Notes under the pieces: model-generated
What the model saw: the letters and a program-made list of their open reading frames with translations, nothing else
Database searches by the model: none
What the model was told of the DNA's origin: nothing
Part shown: in pieces, positions 7,382 through 14,745 of the stretch
Layout of the letters: the number at the start of each line of letters is the position of its first letter
Position numbering within the stretch: position 1 is the first letter of the stretch
Assembly (NCBI GenBank): GCA_964621265.1
Contig: CAZULQ010000030.1
Span: forward strand, 1-24,128
DNA from: Porcipelethomonas sp964621265
Lineage (GTDB): Bacteria; Bacillota; Clostridia; Oscillospirales; Ruminococcaceae
Direction: 5' to 3'
DNA length: 24,128 nt
Position numbers and translations under genes: made by a program

Positions 7382-10300
7382 ATGCCGTTAAGAAAGGATA
7401 TAAAGAAAGTACTCGTTATCGGTTCAGGCCCGATTATTATCGGTCAGGCAGCTGAATTTGACTATGCCGGAACTCAGGCATGCCGTGCTCTGAAGCAGGA
7501 AGGTCTTGAAGTTGTTCTTATCAACTCAAACCCTGCCACAATCATGACTGATAAGGCTATGGCGGACAAGATTTATATTGAACCTCTTAATCTTGACGTT
7601 GTAAAGAGAATCATCAAGATGGAAAAGCCTGACAGTCTTCTTTCAACACTTGGTGGTCAGACCGGTCTTACTCTTTCAATGCAGCTTGCAGAAGAAGGAT
7701 TCCTTGAAGAAAACAATGTAAAGCTTCTTGGTGCAGACCCGCTTACAATTCATAAGGCTGAAGACAGACAGGCATTCAAGGATACAATGGAAAGCATCAA
7801 CGAACCATGTATTCCTTCAAAGGTTGTAGAAACAGTTGACGATGCAGTTGCTTTTGCTGAAACAATTGATTATCCTGTAATCGTAAGACCTGCGTTTACA
7901 CTTGGTGGTACAGGCGGCGGTATTGCATACAATGAAGAACAGCTTCGTGATATTTCAACAAACGGTTTAAGACTTTCACCGATTACACAGGTTCTTATTG
8001 AAAAGTGTATCAGCGGCTGGAAGGAAATTGAATTTGAAGTTATCCGTGACAGCAAGGGAAATGTTATTACAGTATGCTCAATGGAAAACGTTGACCCTGT
8101 TGGTATTCATACAGGCGACAGTATCGTTGTAGCTCCGGCTGTAACACTTTCACCAAAGGAATTCCAGATGCTCAGAGGCGCTGCTCTCAATATCGTTTCA
8201 GAGCTTAAGGTTGAAGGTGGCTGTAACTGTCAGTTTGCCCTTCACCCTGAAACAATGGAATATGCTGTAATCGAAGTAAATCCGCGAGTTTCACGTTCAT
8301 CTGCACTTGCATCCAAGGCAACAGGTTATCCAATTGCCAAGGTTGCAACAAAAATTGCTATCGGTTATACTCTTGATGAAATCGTAAACCAGGTTACAGG
8401 CAACACATATGCATGCTTTGAACCTACAATTGACTATCTTGTAGTTAAATTCCCTAAGTGGGCTTTTGATAAGTTTGTTTATGCTAAGCGTACACTTGGC
8501 ACACAAATGAAGGCAACAGGCGAAGTTATGTCAATCGGAACAAGCTTTGAACAGGCTATGATGAAGGCTGTCCGTTCAACAGAACTTGGTGTTGACTCAA
8601 TGAACATGAAGAAGTTTGACGAAATTGACACTCAGGAGCTTCTTGCAAGAATCCCTGAAGCAGATGACGAGAGAATTTTCCAGATTTATGAACTCTTAAA
8701 GCGTGGAATTTCAATCGAAGAGCTTCACGATAAAACAATGATTGACGAATGGTTCTTAAATAAGTTCAAGAATCTCGTTGACCTTGAAAAATGGCTTGCT
8801 GATGGTGAGCTTACAGAAGAAAAATATCTCACAGCCAAGCAGTATGGCTATCTTGACAGCACAATTGAACGCATGTCAGGCCAGAAGTGCCCTATGAGAA
8901 AGCGCTCTGTATTTAAGATGGTTGATACATGCGCAGGCGAATTCAAGGCTGAAACACCTTATTTCTATTCAACATTCGATGAAGAAAATGAAGCTAAGGA
9001 ATTTATCGACAACCTTGATTCAGACAAGAAAAAGATTATTGTTTTCGGTTCAGGTCCTATCAGAATCGGTCAGGGTATTGAATTTGACTATTGTTCAGTT
9101 CACTGCGTATGGTCACTCAAGGAAGCCGGATATGAAACAATCATCTGTAATAACAACCCTGAAACTGTTTCAACTGACTTTGATACAGGTGACAGACTTT
9201 ACTTTGACCCGCTTACAAAGGAAGACGTTGAATCTATTATCGAAACTGAAAAGCCATACGGCGTTGTAGTTCAGTTCGGTGGTCAGACAGCTATCAAGCT
9301 TACACGTCATTTAGCTGATATGGGTGTAAATATTCTCGGTACTTCAGCTGACAGCATTGACGCTGCTGAAGACAGAGAAAGATTTGATGAACTCCTTGAA
9401 AAGTGTGGTATTCCAAGACCAGCAGGTTATACAGTAATGACAACAGAAGAAGCTGTTGAAGTTGCTGAAAAGCTCGGATATCCTGTACTTCTCCGTCCTT
9501 CATACGTTCTCGGTGGTCAGAACATGATTATCGCACATTCTGAAAAGGATGTAGTTGAATATATGGGTATCATCACAAAGACAATGATTGAAAACCCTGT
9601 TCTCATTGATAAGTACATGATGGGTAAGGAAGTTGAAGTTGACGCTATCTGTGATGGTACTGACTTCCTCATTCCTGGTATCATGGAACATATCGAACGT
9701 GCAGGCGTTCACTCAGGTGACTCAATTTCAGTATATCCTGCTCAGACTCTTTCAAAGAAGATTGTAGACACAATTGTTGATTATACAAAGAAGCTTGCTT
9801 TTGAACTTAAGGTAATCGGTCTTGTAAATATCCAGTATGTAGTTTATGACAATCAGGTATATGTAATCGAAGTTAACCCACGTTCTTCAAGAACAGTGCC
9901 ATATATCAGTAAGGTTACAAACATTCCTATGGTTGACATCGCAACAAAGATTATGCTTGGTTCAACACTTAAGGAACAAGGCTATGAAAGCGGACTTTAC
10001 AAAAAGAGTGACTATGTTGCCGTTAAAGTACCTGTATTCTCATTTGAAAAGCTTCAGGACGTTGACACAATGCTCGGACCTGAAATGAAGTCAACAGGTG
10101 AGTGTCTCGGTATTGCTGATAACTTTGAAGACGCACTCTTAAAAGGTCTTGTAGCGGCAGGCTATGACCTTAAGAGAGAAGGCGGCGTACTGATTTCCGT
10201 AAGAGACCAGGAAAAACTCGAAATGCTCTCACTTGCAAACAAGTTTGCTGAAATGGGCTTTGAGCTCTTTGCAACAAGCGGTACATGCCGTGCACTCAAC

Positions 10301-10576
10301 ATGAACAACATCATGGCAAAGCTTGTAAATAAGATTTCAGATGACCAGGAACCAAACGTTCTTTCACTTCTTGAAAGCGGCAAGATTCATTATGTTATCT
10401 CAACATCTGAAAAGGGAAGACTCCCTGCAAGAGATAGTGTTAAGATGCGTCGTAAGTCAGTTGAACGTTCAATCTGCAGTCTTACTGCAATTGATACAGC
10501 AAAGGCTCTTGCAAATGTTCTTCAGACAGAAAGAACTATTGACGACGTTGAGCTTATTGACATTACAAAAATTTAA
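7382..10576 (+). CDS. carB: Carbamoyl-phosphate synthase large subunit CarB
   Basis: CarB makes carbamoyl phosphate from bicarbonate, ammonia and two ATP. The 1064-aa protein has the usual duplicated layout: carboxyphosphate ATP-grasp half (about 1-400), oligomerisation region (400-550), carbamoyl-phosphate ATP-grasp half (550-930) and a C-terminal MGS-type allosteric domain (about 930-1064) with ATSGT. Each half repeats GSGPI-IGQ, a glycine-rich lid (LGGTGGGIAY; LGGQNMII) and EVNPR. I chose the ATG at 7382 because AAAGGAG (7365-7371) lies ten bases ahead; an in-frame TTG at 7361 would add only non-conserved residues and overlap carA. Since CarA lacks its catalytic residues, this subunit probably works on free ammonia. 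No lesion is visible in CarB. Confidence 0.96.
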   Translation: MPLRKDIKKVLVIGSGPIIIGQAAEFDYAGTQACRALKQEGLEVVLINSNPATIMTDKAMADKIYIEPLNLDVVKRIIKMEKPDSLLSTLGGQTGLTLSMQLAEEGFLEENNVKLLGADPLTIHKAEDRQAFKDTMESINEPCIPSKVVETVDDAVAFAETIDYPVIVRPAFTLGGTGGGIAYNEEQLRDISTNGLRLSPITQVLIEKCISGWKEIEFEVIRDSKGNVITVCSMENVDPVGIHTGDSIVVAPAVTLSPKEFQMLRGAALNIVSELKVEGGCNCQFALHPETMEYAVIEVNPRVSRSSALASKATGYPIAKVATKIAIGYTLDEIVNQVTGNTYACFEPTIDYLVVKFPKWAFDKFVYAKRTLGTQMKATGEVMSIGTSFEQAMMKAVRSTELGVDSMNMKKFDEIDTQELLARIPEADDERIFQIYELLKRGISIEELHDKTMIDEWFLNKFKNLVDLEKWLADGELTEEKYLTAKQYGYLDSTIERMSGQKCPMRKRSVFKMVDTCAGEFKAETPYFYSTFDEENEAKEFIDNLDSDKKKIIVFGSGPIRIGQGIEFDYCSVHCVWSLKEAGYETIICNNNPETVSTDFDTGDRLYFDPLTKEDVESIIETEKPYGVVVQFGGQTAIKLTRHLADMGVNILGTSADSIDAAEDRERFDELLEKCGIPRPAGYTVMTTEEAVEVAEKLGYPVLLRPSYVLGGQNMIIAHSEKDVVEYMGIITKTMIENPVLIDKYMMGKEVEVDAICDGTDFLIPGIMEHIERAGVHSGDSISVYPAQTLSKKIVDTIVDYTKKLAFELKVIGLVNIQYVVYDNQVYVIEVNPRSSRTVPYISKVTNIPMVDIATKIMLGSTLKEQGYESGLYKKSDYVAVKVPVFSFEKLQDVDTMLGPEMKSTGECLGIADNFEDALLKGLVAAGYDLKREGGVLISVRDQEKLEMLSLANKFAEMGFELFATSGTCRALNMNNIMAKLVNKISDDQEPNVLSLLESGKIHYVISTSEKGRLPARDSVKMRRKSVERSICSLTAIDTAKALANVLQTERTIDDVELIDITKI

Positions 10577-10585
10577 TTTATCATT

Positions 10586-10665
10586 GGGCGGAAGCAATTC
10601 CGCCCGAATGTTTATATTGAGGTATTATGTGTAACAAGTAATACCTCATGCCATTAACTGAATGG
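10586..10665 (+). other. Three tandem hairpins in the carB-pyrK intercistronic gap
   Basis: The 112-base gap between carB and pyrK is the only long gap inside the operon. It contains a perfect 8-bp GC-rich stem with a GCAA tetraloop (GGGCGGAA 10586-10593, TTCCGCCC 10598-10605). Next is a perfect 10-bp inverted repeat (TGAGGTATTA 10618-10627, TAATACCTCA 10639-10648) with an 11-nt loop, then a 5-bp stem (CCATT 10651-10655, AATGG 10661-10665). None is followed by a T tract, so they are not simple terminators. RNA processing, stability control or partial attenuation before pyrK-pyrD is inferred. Confidence 0.7.
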
Positions 10666-10688
10666 ATAAATAACAGAAAGGAAATAAT

Positions 10689-11459
10689 ATGAAATATACA
10701 CAGGGTAATTATCAGATTGTCAGCAAATCTGCACTGGCAAAGGATATATACAGTATAGAAATTTTATGTCCTGAGGTTGCAGATGTTGCCAGGCCCGGAC
10801 AGTTTGTACACATTCTTCCTCCCGGATACACTCTCAGACGCCCTATATCAATCTGTAATATTGATAAGGAAAAGGGAACACTGCGTATTGTATTCATCGT
10901 AAAGGGAGATGGTACAAAGGATATCGCAAAGCTCAATGAAGGTCAGCTTATTGATATGCTCGCACCGCTCGGACACGGCTTTACAATTGATGATTCTTAT
11001 AAGAAAATCGTGCTTATAGGCGGCGGTATCGGCACACCTCCTATGCTCCCACTCGCTAAGATTTATGGTGAAAAAGCTGTTGTGATTTCAGGCTTCAGAA
11101 GCGCTGAAGCAGTAATCTTACAGGAAGATTTCAAGGCAACAGGTGCGGAAACAATTCTTTGCACAGATGACGGAACAATGGGAATCAAGGGCTTTGTTAC
11201 AGAGCCTTTAAAGGAACTTCTTGAAAAGGGCGGAGTTGACGCTGTATATACATGTGGTCCTACACCAATGCTTAAAAACATTGCCGCACTTGCTTCTGAA
11301 TACGGAGTATACTGCGAAGTTTCACTTGAAGAAAGAATGGGCTGTGGAATAGGCGCATGTCTCGTATGTGCCTGCAAGACAAAGAAGGACGGCGAAGAGC
11401 ACCACGCTCATGTATGTAAAAACGGTCCTGTATTTGATTCAAAGGAGGTTATCTGGTAA
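10689..11459 (+). CDS. pyrK: Dihydroorotate dehydrogenase B electron-transfer subunit PyrK
   Basis: PyrK carries FAD and a [2Fe-2S] cluster and passes electrons between the PyrD active site and NAD+. The 256-aa length is normal. LRRPISI (49-55) is the FAD-binding RxxS-type motif. GGGIGTPPML (111-120) begins the NAD-binding half, and CGPTPML (189-195) is typical of this reductase family. Four cysteines near the C-terminus, Cys219, Cys224, Cys227 and Cys243 (C-x4-C-x2-C-x15-C), form the iron-sulphur site. The gene follows the structured carB-pyrK gap, has GAAAGGAAA upstream of its ATG, and its TAA overlaps the pyrD ATG by one base (TAATG), implying translational coupling of the two subunits. 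Confidence 0.95.
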   Translation: MKYTQGNYQIVSKSALAKDIYSIEILCPEVADVARPGQFVHILPPGYTLRRPISICNIDKEKGTLRIVFIVKGDGTKDIAKLNEGQLIDMLAPLGHGFTIDDSYKKIVLIGGGIGTPPMLPLAKIYGEKAVVISGFRSAEAVILQEDFKATGAETILCTDDGTMGIKGFVTEPLKELLEKGGVDAVYTCGPTPMLKNIAALASEYGVYCEVSLEERMGCGIGACLVCACKTKKDGEEHHAHVCKNGPVFDSKEVIW

Positions 11460-12370
11460 TGGCAGATTTATCAGTAAATATTTGTGGTATTGACTTTAAA
11501 AATCCTGTGATTCCAGCTTCAGGCGTATTTGGATACGGCAGAGAATATGAAGAACTCTTTCCGCTTTCAAAGCTTGGCGGTATCGCAACAAAGGGTACTA
11601 CAATCACTAAACGAAACGGAAATCCTTCTCCGAGAATTGCTGAAACTCCATCAGGTATGCTTAATTCCGTTGGTCTTCAGAATCCGGGTATTGATAAATT
11701 CATCGCTGAAGAGCTTCCGAATCTCATGACAAAAGATACAGTTATTCTTGCGAATATCGCAGGTTCAACTGCTGAAGAATGTGTTGAAATCGCAAGAAAA
11801 CTCGATGATACAGACGTTCACATGATTGAACTTAATATTTCATGCCCTAATGTAAAGCAGGGCGGTATGGCTTTTGGTGCTACATGCGAGGGCGCTGCTT
11901 CTGTGACTAAGCTTGTAAGACAGGCTACAAAGAAGCCTCTTATTGTAAAGCTTTCACCAAATGTTACAAGTATAACAGATATTGCCAAAGCAGTAGAAGC
12001 AGAAGGTGCAGACTCTGTTTCACTTATCAATACACTTCTTGGTATGAGAATTGATATCAATTCACGTCGTCCAATTCTTAAAAATAATATGGGCGGTATG
12101 TCAGGTCCGGCTGTATTTCCTATTGCGGTAAGAATGGTGTGGCAGGTTGCAAACGCTGTAAATATACCGGTTATCGGTATGGGTGGTGTTGCATCGGGTT
12201 CTGATGCAATTGAACTTATGATGGCAGGTGCAAGTGCTGTGCAGGTTGGCGCAGCTATATTCACAGACCCTTATGCACCGGTAAAAATTATAGATGAAAT
12301 GAATGAATTCCTTGATAAAAACAATATTTCATCTGTAAAGGATATTATAGGAACCGTTCAGCCGTGGTAA
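11459..12370 (+). CDS. pyrD: Dihydroorotate dehydrogenase B catalytic subunit PyrD
   Basis: The class 1B enzyme oxidises dihydroorotate to orotate with FMN and uses PyrK to reach NAD+, the form common in fermenting Gram-positive anaerobes. The 303-aa length fits. The N-terminal PVIPASGVFGYG (16-27) and ATKGTT (43-48, Lys45) bind FMN and substrate. The active-site loop ELNISCPNVKQGG (124-136) contains the Cys129 general base typical of class 1 enzymes. GMGGVASGSDA near 240 binds the FMN phosphate. AAAGGAGGTT at 11441-11450, inside the pyrK end, is the ribosome binding site. ruvX follows 15 bases downstream. Confidence 0.96.
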   Translation: MADLSVNICGIDFKNPVIPASGVFGYGREYEELFPLSKLGGIATKGTTITKRNGNPSPRIAETPSGMLNSVGLQNPGIDKFIAEELPNLMTKDTVILANIAGSTAEECVEIARKLDDTDVHMIELNISCPNVKQGGMAFGATCEGAASVTKLVRQATKKPLIVKLSPNVTSITDIAKAVEAEGADSVSLINTLLGMRIDINSRRPILKNNMGGMSGPAVFPIAVRMVWQVANAVNIPVIGMGGVASGSDAIELMMAGASAVQVGAAIFTDPYAPVKIIDEMNEFLDKNNISSVKDIIGTVQPW

Positions 12371-12385
12371 GAGAGGCAGTATTGA

Positions 12386-12823
12386 ATGAAAATTATTGCA
12401 GTAGATTTTGGTGATTCAAGAACCGGTATAGCTATGTGCGACAAAACTGAAATGCTTGCTTCACCTGTTTGTGTAATCAGCGAAAAGGATTTTGATGAGT
12501 GTATCAGAAAAACCGCTGATATAATTAAAGAAAACAAGGCTGATATCGTTGTTGTCGGATATCCGAAGAACATGAATAACACAATAGGGGAGAGGGCAGA
12601 AAAATGCACACTCTTCGCTGAAAAAATAAAAGAACTGACAGAAATCCCTACTGAGCTCTGGGATGAACGTTGCACAACTGTTTCCGCCCACAACTATCTC
12701 AATACAACAAATACAAGAGGAAAAAAGCGTAAAGCGGTTGTAGACGCTGTTGCAGCAACGATTATTCTTGAAAGCTATATGGGTTACAGAAAAAACAGTG
12801 GAAAAAGTATAACGGATTATTAA
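12386..12823 (+). CDS. ruvX: RuvX/YqgF family RNase H-fold nuclease (putative pre-16S rRNA or Holliday-junction nuclease)
   Basis: YqgF-family proteins have an RNase H-like fold. They have been linked to 16S rRNA 5'-end maturation and to Holliday-junction resolution. The 145-aa length is typical. The first acidic strand IIAVDFGDSRTGIA (3-16) with Asp7, the VVVGYPKNMNNTIGERA stretch, WDERCTT with its conserved Glu, and the C-terminal VVDAVAATIILESY with the last catalytic Asp are all present. It is 15 bases behind pyrD and is followed at once by a strong terminator, so it is the last gene of the pyr transcript. No functional link to pyrimidine synthesis is evident. Confidence 0.92.
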   Translation: MKIIAVDFGDSRTGIAMCDKTEMLASPVCVISEKDFDECIRKTADIIKENKADIVVVGYPKNMNNTIGERAEKCTLFAEKIKELTEIPTELWDERCTTVSAHNYLNTTNTRGKKRKAVVDAVAATIILESYMGYRKNSGKSITDY

Positions 12824-12827
12824 CGAC

Positions 12828-12860
12828 AAAACTGGTCAGAGTGAAATCTGACCAGTTTTT
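12828..12860. terminator. Bidirectional terminator between ruvX and the minus-strand small gene
   Basis: AAAACTGGTCAGA (12828-12840) pairs perfectly over 13 bp with TCTGACCAGTTTT (12847-12859) around GTGAAA. The T-rich 3' arm serves the plus strand and the A-rich 5' arm serves the minus strand. It sits 4 bases after the ruvX stop and 1 base beyond the stop of the convergent 57-aa gene. Confidence 0.92.
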
Positions 12861-12861
12861 G

Positions 12862-13035
12862 TTAGACAATCATTGAAGAAAAACAATCTGCGGCTGTCAC
12901 AAAGGCTTTGACTGCCTTGCCGGTGCTTTTCTTTAATTTTTTCTTTTTGCGTTCAGGAGCCTTAGAAATCATGTAGTAAGCTGTTCCCACCATTGCTCCT
13001 GCTGCCATACCCTTAAACATAGCTTTTGCTTGCAT
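12862..13035 (-). CDS. Small basic membrane-type protein, 57 aa
   Basis: On the minus strand an ATG at 13035-13033 opens a 57-codon frame ending in TAA at 12864-12862. GGAG lies seven bases before the ATG. The protein starts with an Ala/Gly/Met-rich hydrophobic stretch (about residues 5-23, FKGMAAGAMVGTAYYMIS), continues with a lysine-rich segment (29-40) and ends with an Ala/Phe-rich amphipathic-looking tail. This resembles YtxH-like small membrane proteins, but I cannot assign a family. A good ribosome binding site, the placement next to a bidirectional terminator and the protein-like composition support a real gene. The hydrophobic-then-basic design echoes the C-terminal tail of the GH59 protein in this window. 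Function is unknown. Confidence 0.7.
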   Translation of the reverse strand: MQAKAMFKGMAAGAMVGTAYYMISKAPERKKKKLKKSTGKAVKAFVTAADCFSSMIV

Positions 13036-13077
13036 TTTTTCACTCCAGACTTTAAGTTTTATCTTACAAAACTATTA

Positions 13078-13097
13078 TTTACGACATTTCTCGTAAA
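13078..13097. repeat. Perfect 7-bp inverted repeat (possible operator) in a divergent promoter region
   Basis: TTTACGA (13078-13084) and TCGTAAA (13091-13097) form an exact dyad with a 6-bp spacer. It lies 43 bp upstream of the 57-aa minus-strand gene start and about 37 bp upstream of the trmL -35. Size and symmetry fit a dimeric repressor site, but I do not recognise the regulator. The rest of 13036-13133 is AT-rich with no gene seen. Confidence 0.45.
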
Positions 13098-13133
13098 ATA
13101 CATAAAAAATTTGCTCCAATTTTTACAATTTTA

Positions 13134-13162
13134 TTGAAATAATTCCACTTTTCTGTTATAAT
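13134..13162 (+). promoter_or_regulatory. trmL promoter
   Basis: TTGAAA (13134-13139) and TATAAT (13157-13162) are separated by 17 bp, with TG at 13154-13155 giving an extended -10. Transcription should start near 13169, leaving only about 10 nt before the trmL ATG at 13179. The purine-rich AGGTGAGG immediately precedes the start codon. Confidence 0.85.
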
Positions 13163-13178
13163 AATATAAGGTGAGGCT

Positions 13179-13691
13179 ATGAAAAATTTAAACATTGTTC
13201 TGATAGAACCTCAGATTCCTCAGAACACCGGAAATATTGCAAGAACCTGTGCGGTAACAGGGGCAAGACTCCATCTTATCAGACCGTTCGGCTTTGAAAT
13301 TACTGACAAGAATTTAAAGCGTGCCGGTCTTGATTACTGGGACAAGCTTGATATAAGCTATTATGACAATATAGAAGAATTTTACAGAAATAACAAAGGG
13401 AATTTTTTCTACTTTACAACAAAAGGCAGAAATGTTTACAGTGATGTAGACTATCCTGACAATAGCTATATAATCTTCGGAAGAGAAGATAAGGGGATTG
13501 ACGAAAAAATATTATATGATAATGATGAAAACTGTGTCAGAATACCTATGAGAAATAATCTCAGAAGTCTTAATCTTTCAAATTCAGTCGCAATAGCTGT
13601 GTATGAAGTACTAAGACAGTGGGACTTTTCTGATTTATCAAGAGAAGGTCAGCTTACACAATATAGTTGGAATCAGAAAGGCGGATTATAA
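13179..13691 (+). CDS. trmL: tRNA (cytidine(34)-2'-O)-methyltransferase TrmL (SPOUT family)
   Basis: TrmL (also CspR/YibK) methylates the 2'-O of the wobble nucleotide 34 in certain leucine tRNAs, using SAM. The 170-aa length and the three SpoU motifs are clear: EPQIPQNTGNIART (10-23), IIFGREDKGI near 107-116, and RIPMRNNLRSLNLSNSVAIAVYE, which forms the C-terminal knot. It has its own strong promoter, and its TAA overlaps the ATG of the next gene (TAATG), so it is translationally coupled to the DegV-family gene. Confidence 0.95.
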   Translation: MKNLNIVLIEPQIPQNTGNIARTCAVTGARLHLIRPFGFEITDKNLKRAGLDYWDKLDISYYDNIEEFYRNNKGNFFYFTTKGRNVYSDVDYPDNSYIIFGREDKGIDEKILYDNDENCVRIPMRNNLRSLNLSNSVAIAVYEVLRQWDFSDLSREGQLTQYSWNQKGGL

Positions 13692-14581
13692 TGCAGAAAA
13701 TTAAAATTCTTACCGACTCAACATGTGATATTACAAAAGAGGATGAGAAAAGACTTGGGATAAAGGTTATGTGTTTCCCTGTAACAGTTGATGGTGAATC
13801 ATACAGAGAAAGACTTGACTTCACAAACGAACAGTTCTATAAAATGATGGATAATGCAAAGGAAATGCCAAAGACCTCACAGCTGACTTCCTTTGAAATC
13901 CTCGAAGTGTATAAAAGTCTTTACGAAGAAGGCTGGACAGATGTTATCTATGTAACAATATCTTCAACAGGTTCAGCAACATATAAAAATGCAATACATG
14001 CTGCTGAAGAATTCCGCAAGGAAGTATCAGAGCCTAAGGGTAAGGAAATGCGCATTCATGTCGTGGATTCCAAAAACTATACTGCTGTTTACGGATATCC
14101 TGTCATGCAGGCGGCTTTAAAGGCACAGAAGGGCGAATCACCTGACGAAATTCTTGATTACCTTCACAGCTGGTTTGAATGTGCTGAGGTTCATTTTGTA
14201 CCTATGACACTCAAATATGTAAAAAAATCAGGAAGAGTAACAGCTGCTGCTGCTTTTGCAGGAGAGCTTCTCGGTCTTAAGCCTCTTATCAAAATCGCTC
14301 AGGGCGAATCAACAGTTATGGAAAAAATCAGAGGCGAAAAGAACATTATACCAAAACTTCTTGCCGCAGCTGAAAAGGCAATGACTCCGCAGACTCCGTA
14401 TGTGATTGTAAAAGGCAGTGATTCCACTTTACCTGATATACTTGCTGAGGAAATGACAAATAAATTCGGCTATCCACCTGAATATATATGCCAGATTGGC
14501 GCTGCAGTTTCATGTAATGCAGGTCATAATGTTGTCGGATTTGTTATAAAAGGCAGAAATATCAAAAAGATTACTCAGTAA
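13691..14581 (+). CDS. DegV family fatty-acid-binding protein
   Basis: DegV/FakB proteins bind a fatty acid in a deep pocket; characterised FakB members present it to the kinase FakA. This one is 296 aa, near the usual 280-290. ILTDSTCDI (5-13) is the family opening, KTSQLTSFEI (60-69) gives the conserved TSQxS-type segment that binds the carboxylate, and TLKYVKKSGRV followed by GELLGLKPLI matches the second half. I chose the ATG at 13691, which overlaps the trmL stop, because AGAAAGGCGG precedes it; an in-frame TTG at 13667 lies inside trmL and has no good site. No fakA is nearby, so the partner kinase is not indicated here. The lipid ligand is inferred from the family only. Confidence 0.92.
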   Translation: MQKIKILTDSTCDITKEDEKRLGIKVMCFPVTVDGESYRERLDFTNEQFYKMMDNAKEMPKTSQLTSFEILEVYKSLYEEGWTDVIYVTISSTGSATYKNAIHAAEEFRKEVSEPKGKEMRIHVVDSKNYTAVYGYPVMQAALKAQKGESPDEILDYLHSWFECAEVHFVPMTLKYVKKSGRVTAAAAFAGELLGLKPLIKIAQGESTVMEKIRGEKNIIPKLLAAAEKAMTPQTPYVIVKGSDSTLPDILAEEMTNKFGYPPEYICQIGAAVSCNAGHNVVGFVIKGRNIKKITQ

Positions 14582-14647
14582 AACAGTACAAATTTTAAGC
14601 TCAAAAAATAAAGTAGTCGTTTTTATACACTAATTCTTCAAAAACAC

Positions 14648-14676
14648 TTGCAAAATCAAGGGAAATAGTGTAAAAT
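14648..14676 (+). promoter_or_regulatory. pgk promoter
   Basis: TTGCAA (14648-14653) and TAAAAT (14671-14676) with a 17-bp spacer lie upstream of pgk. The predicted start near 14683 gives a leader of about 63 nt. I see no hairpin terminator between the DegV-family gene and this promoter, so read-through is possible. Confidence 0.7.
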
Positions 14677-14689
14677 ATATATGGTTGTT

Positions 14690-14726
14690 AAATTAATAAC
14701 AGCGCATTAATTTTGTAAATTAATTT
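14690..14726 (+). other. AT-rich alternative hairpin elements in the pgk leader
   Basis: AAATTAAT (14690-14697) can pair with ATTAATTT (14706-14713) around an 8-nt loop. The middle element can instead pair with part of AAATTAATTT (14717-14726), which abuts the GAAAGGA ribosome binding site at 14727-14733. Two exclusive folds next to the start site could affect translation or stability. The stems are all A-T, so they may be weak. Confidence 0.35.
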
Positions 14727-14745
14727 GAAAGGATGTTTTAATAAC

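Noticed and set aside
11818..12264. 148-codon minus-strand frame across pyrD
   Set aside because: It is antisense to a strongly conserved gene, lacks a ribosome binding site and shows no protein family features. It is a by-product of codon bias.
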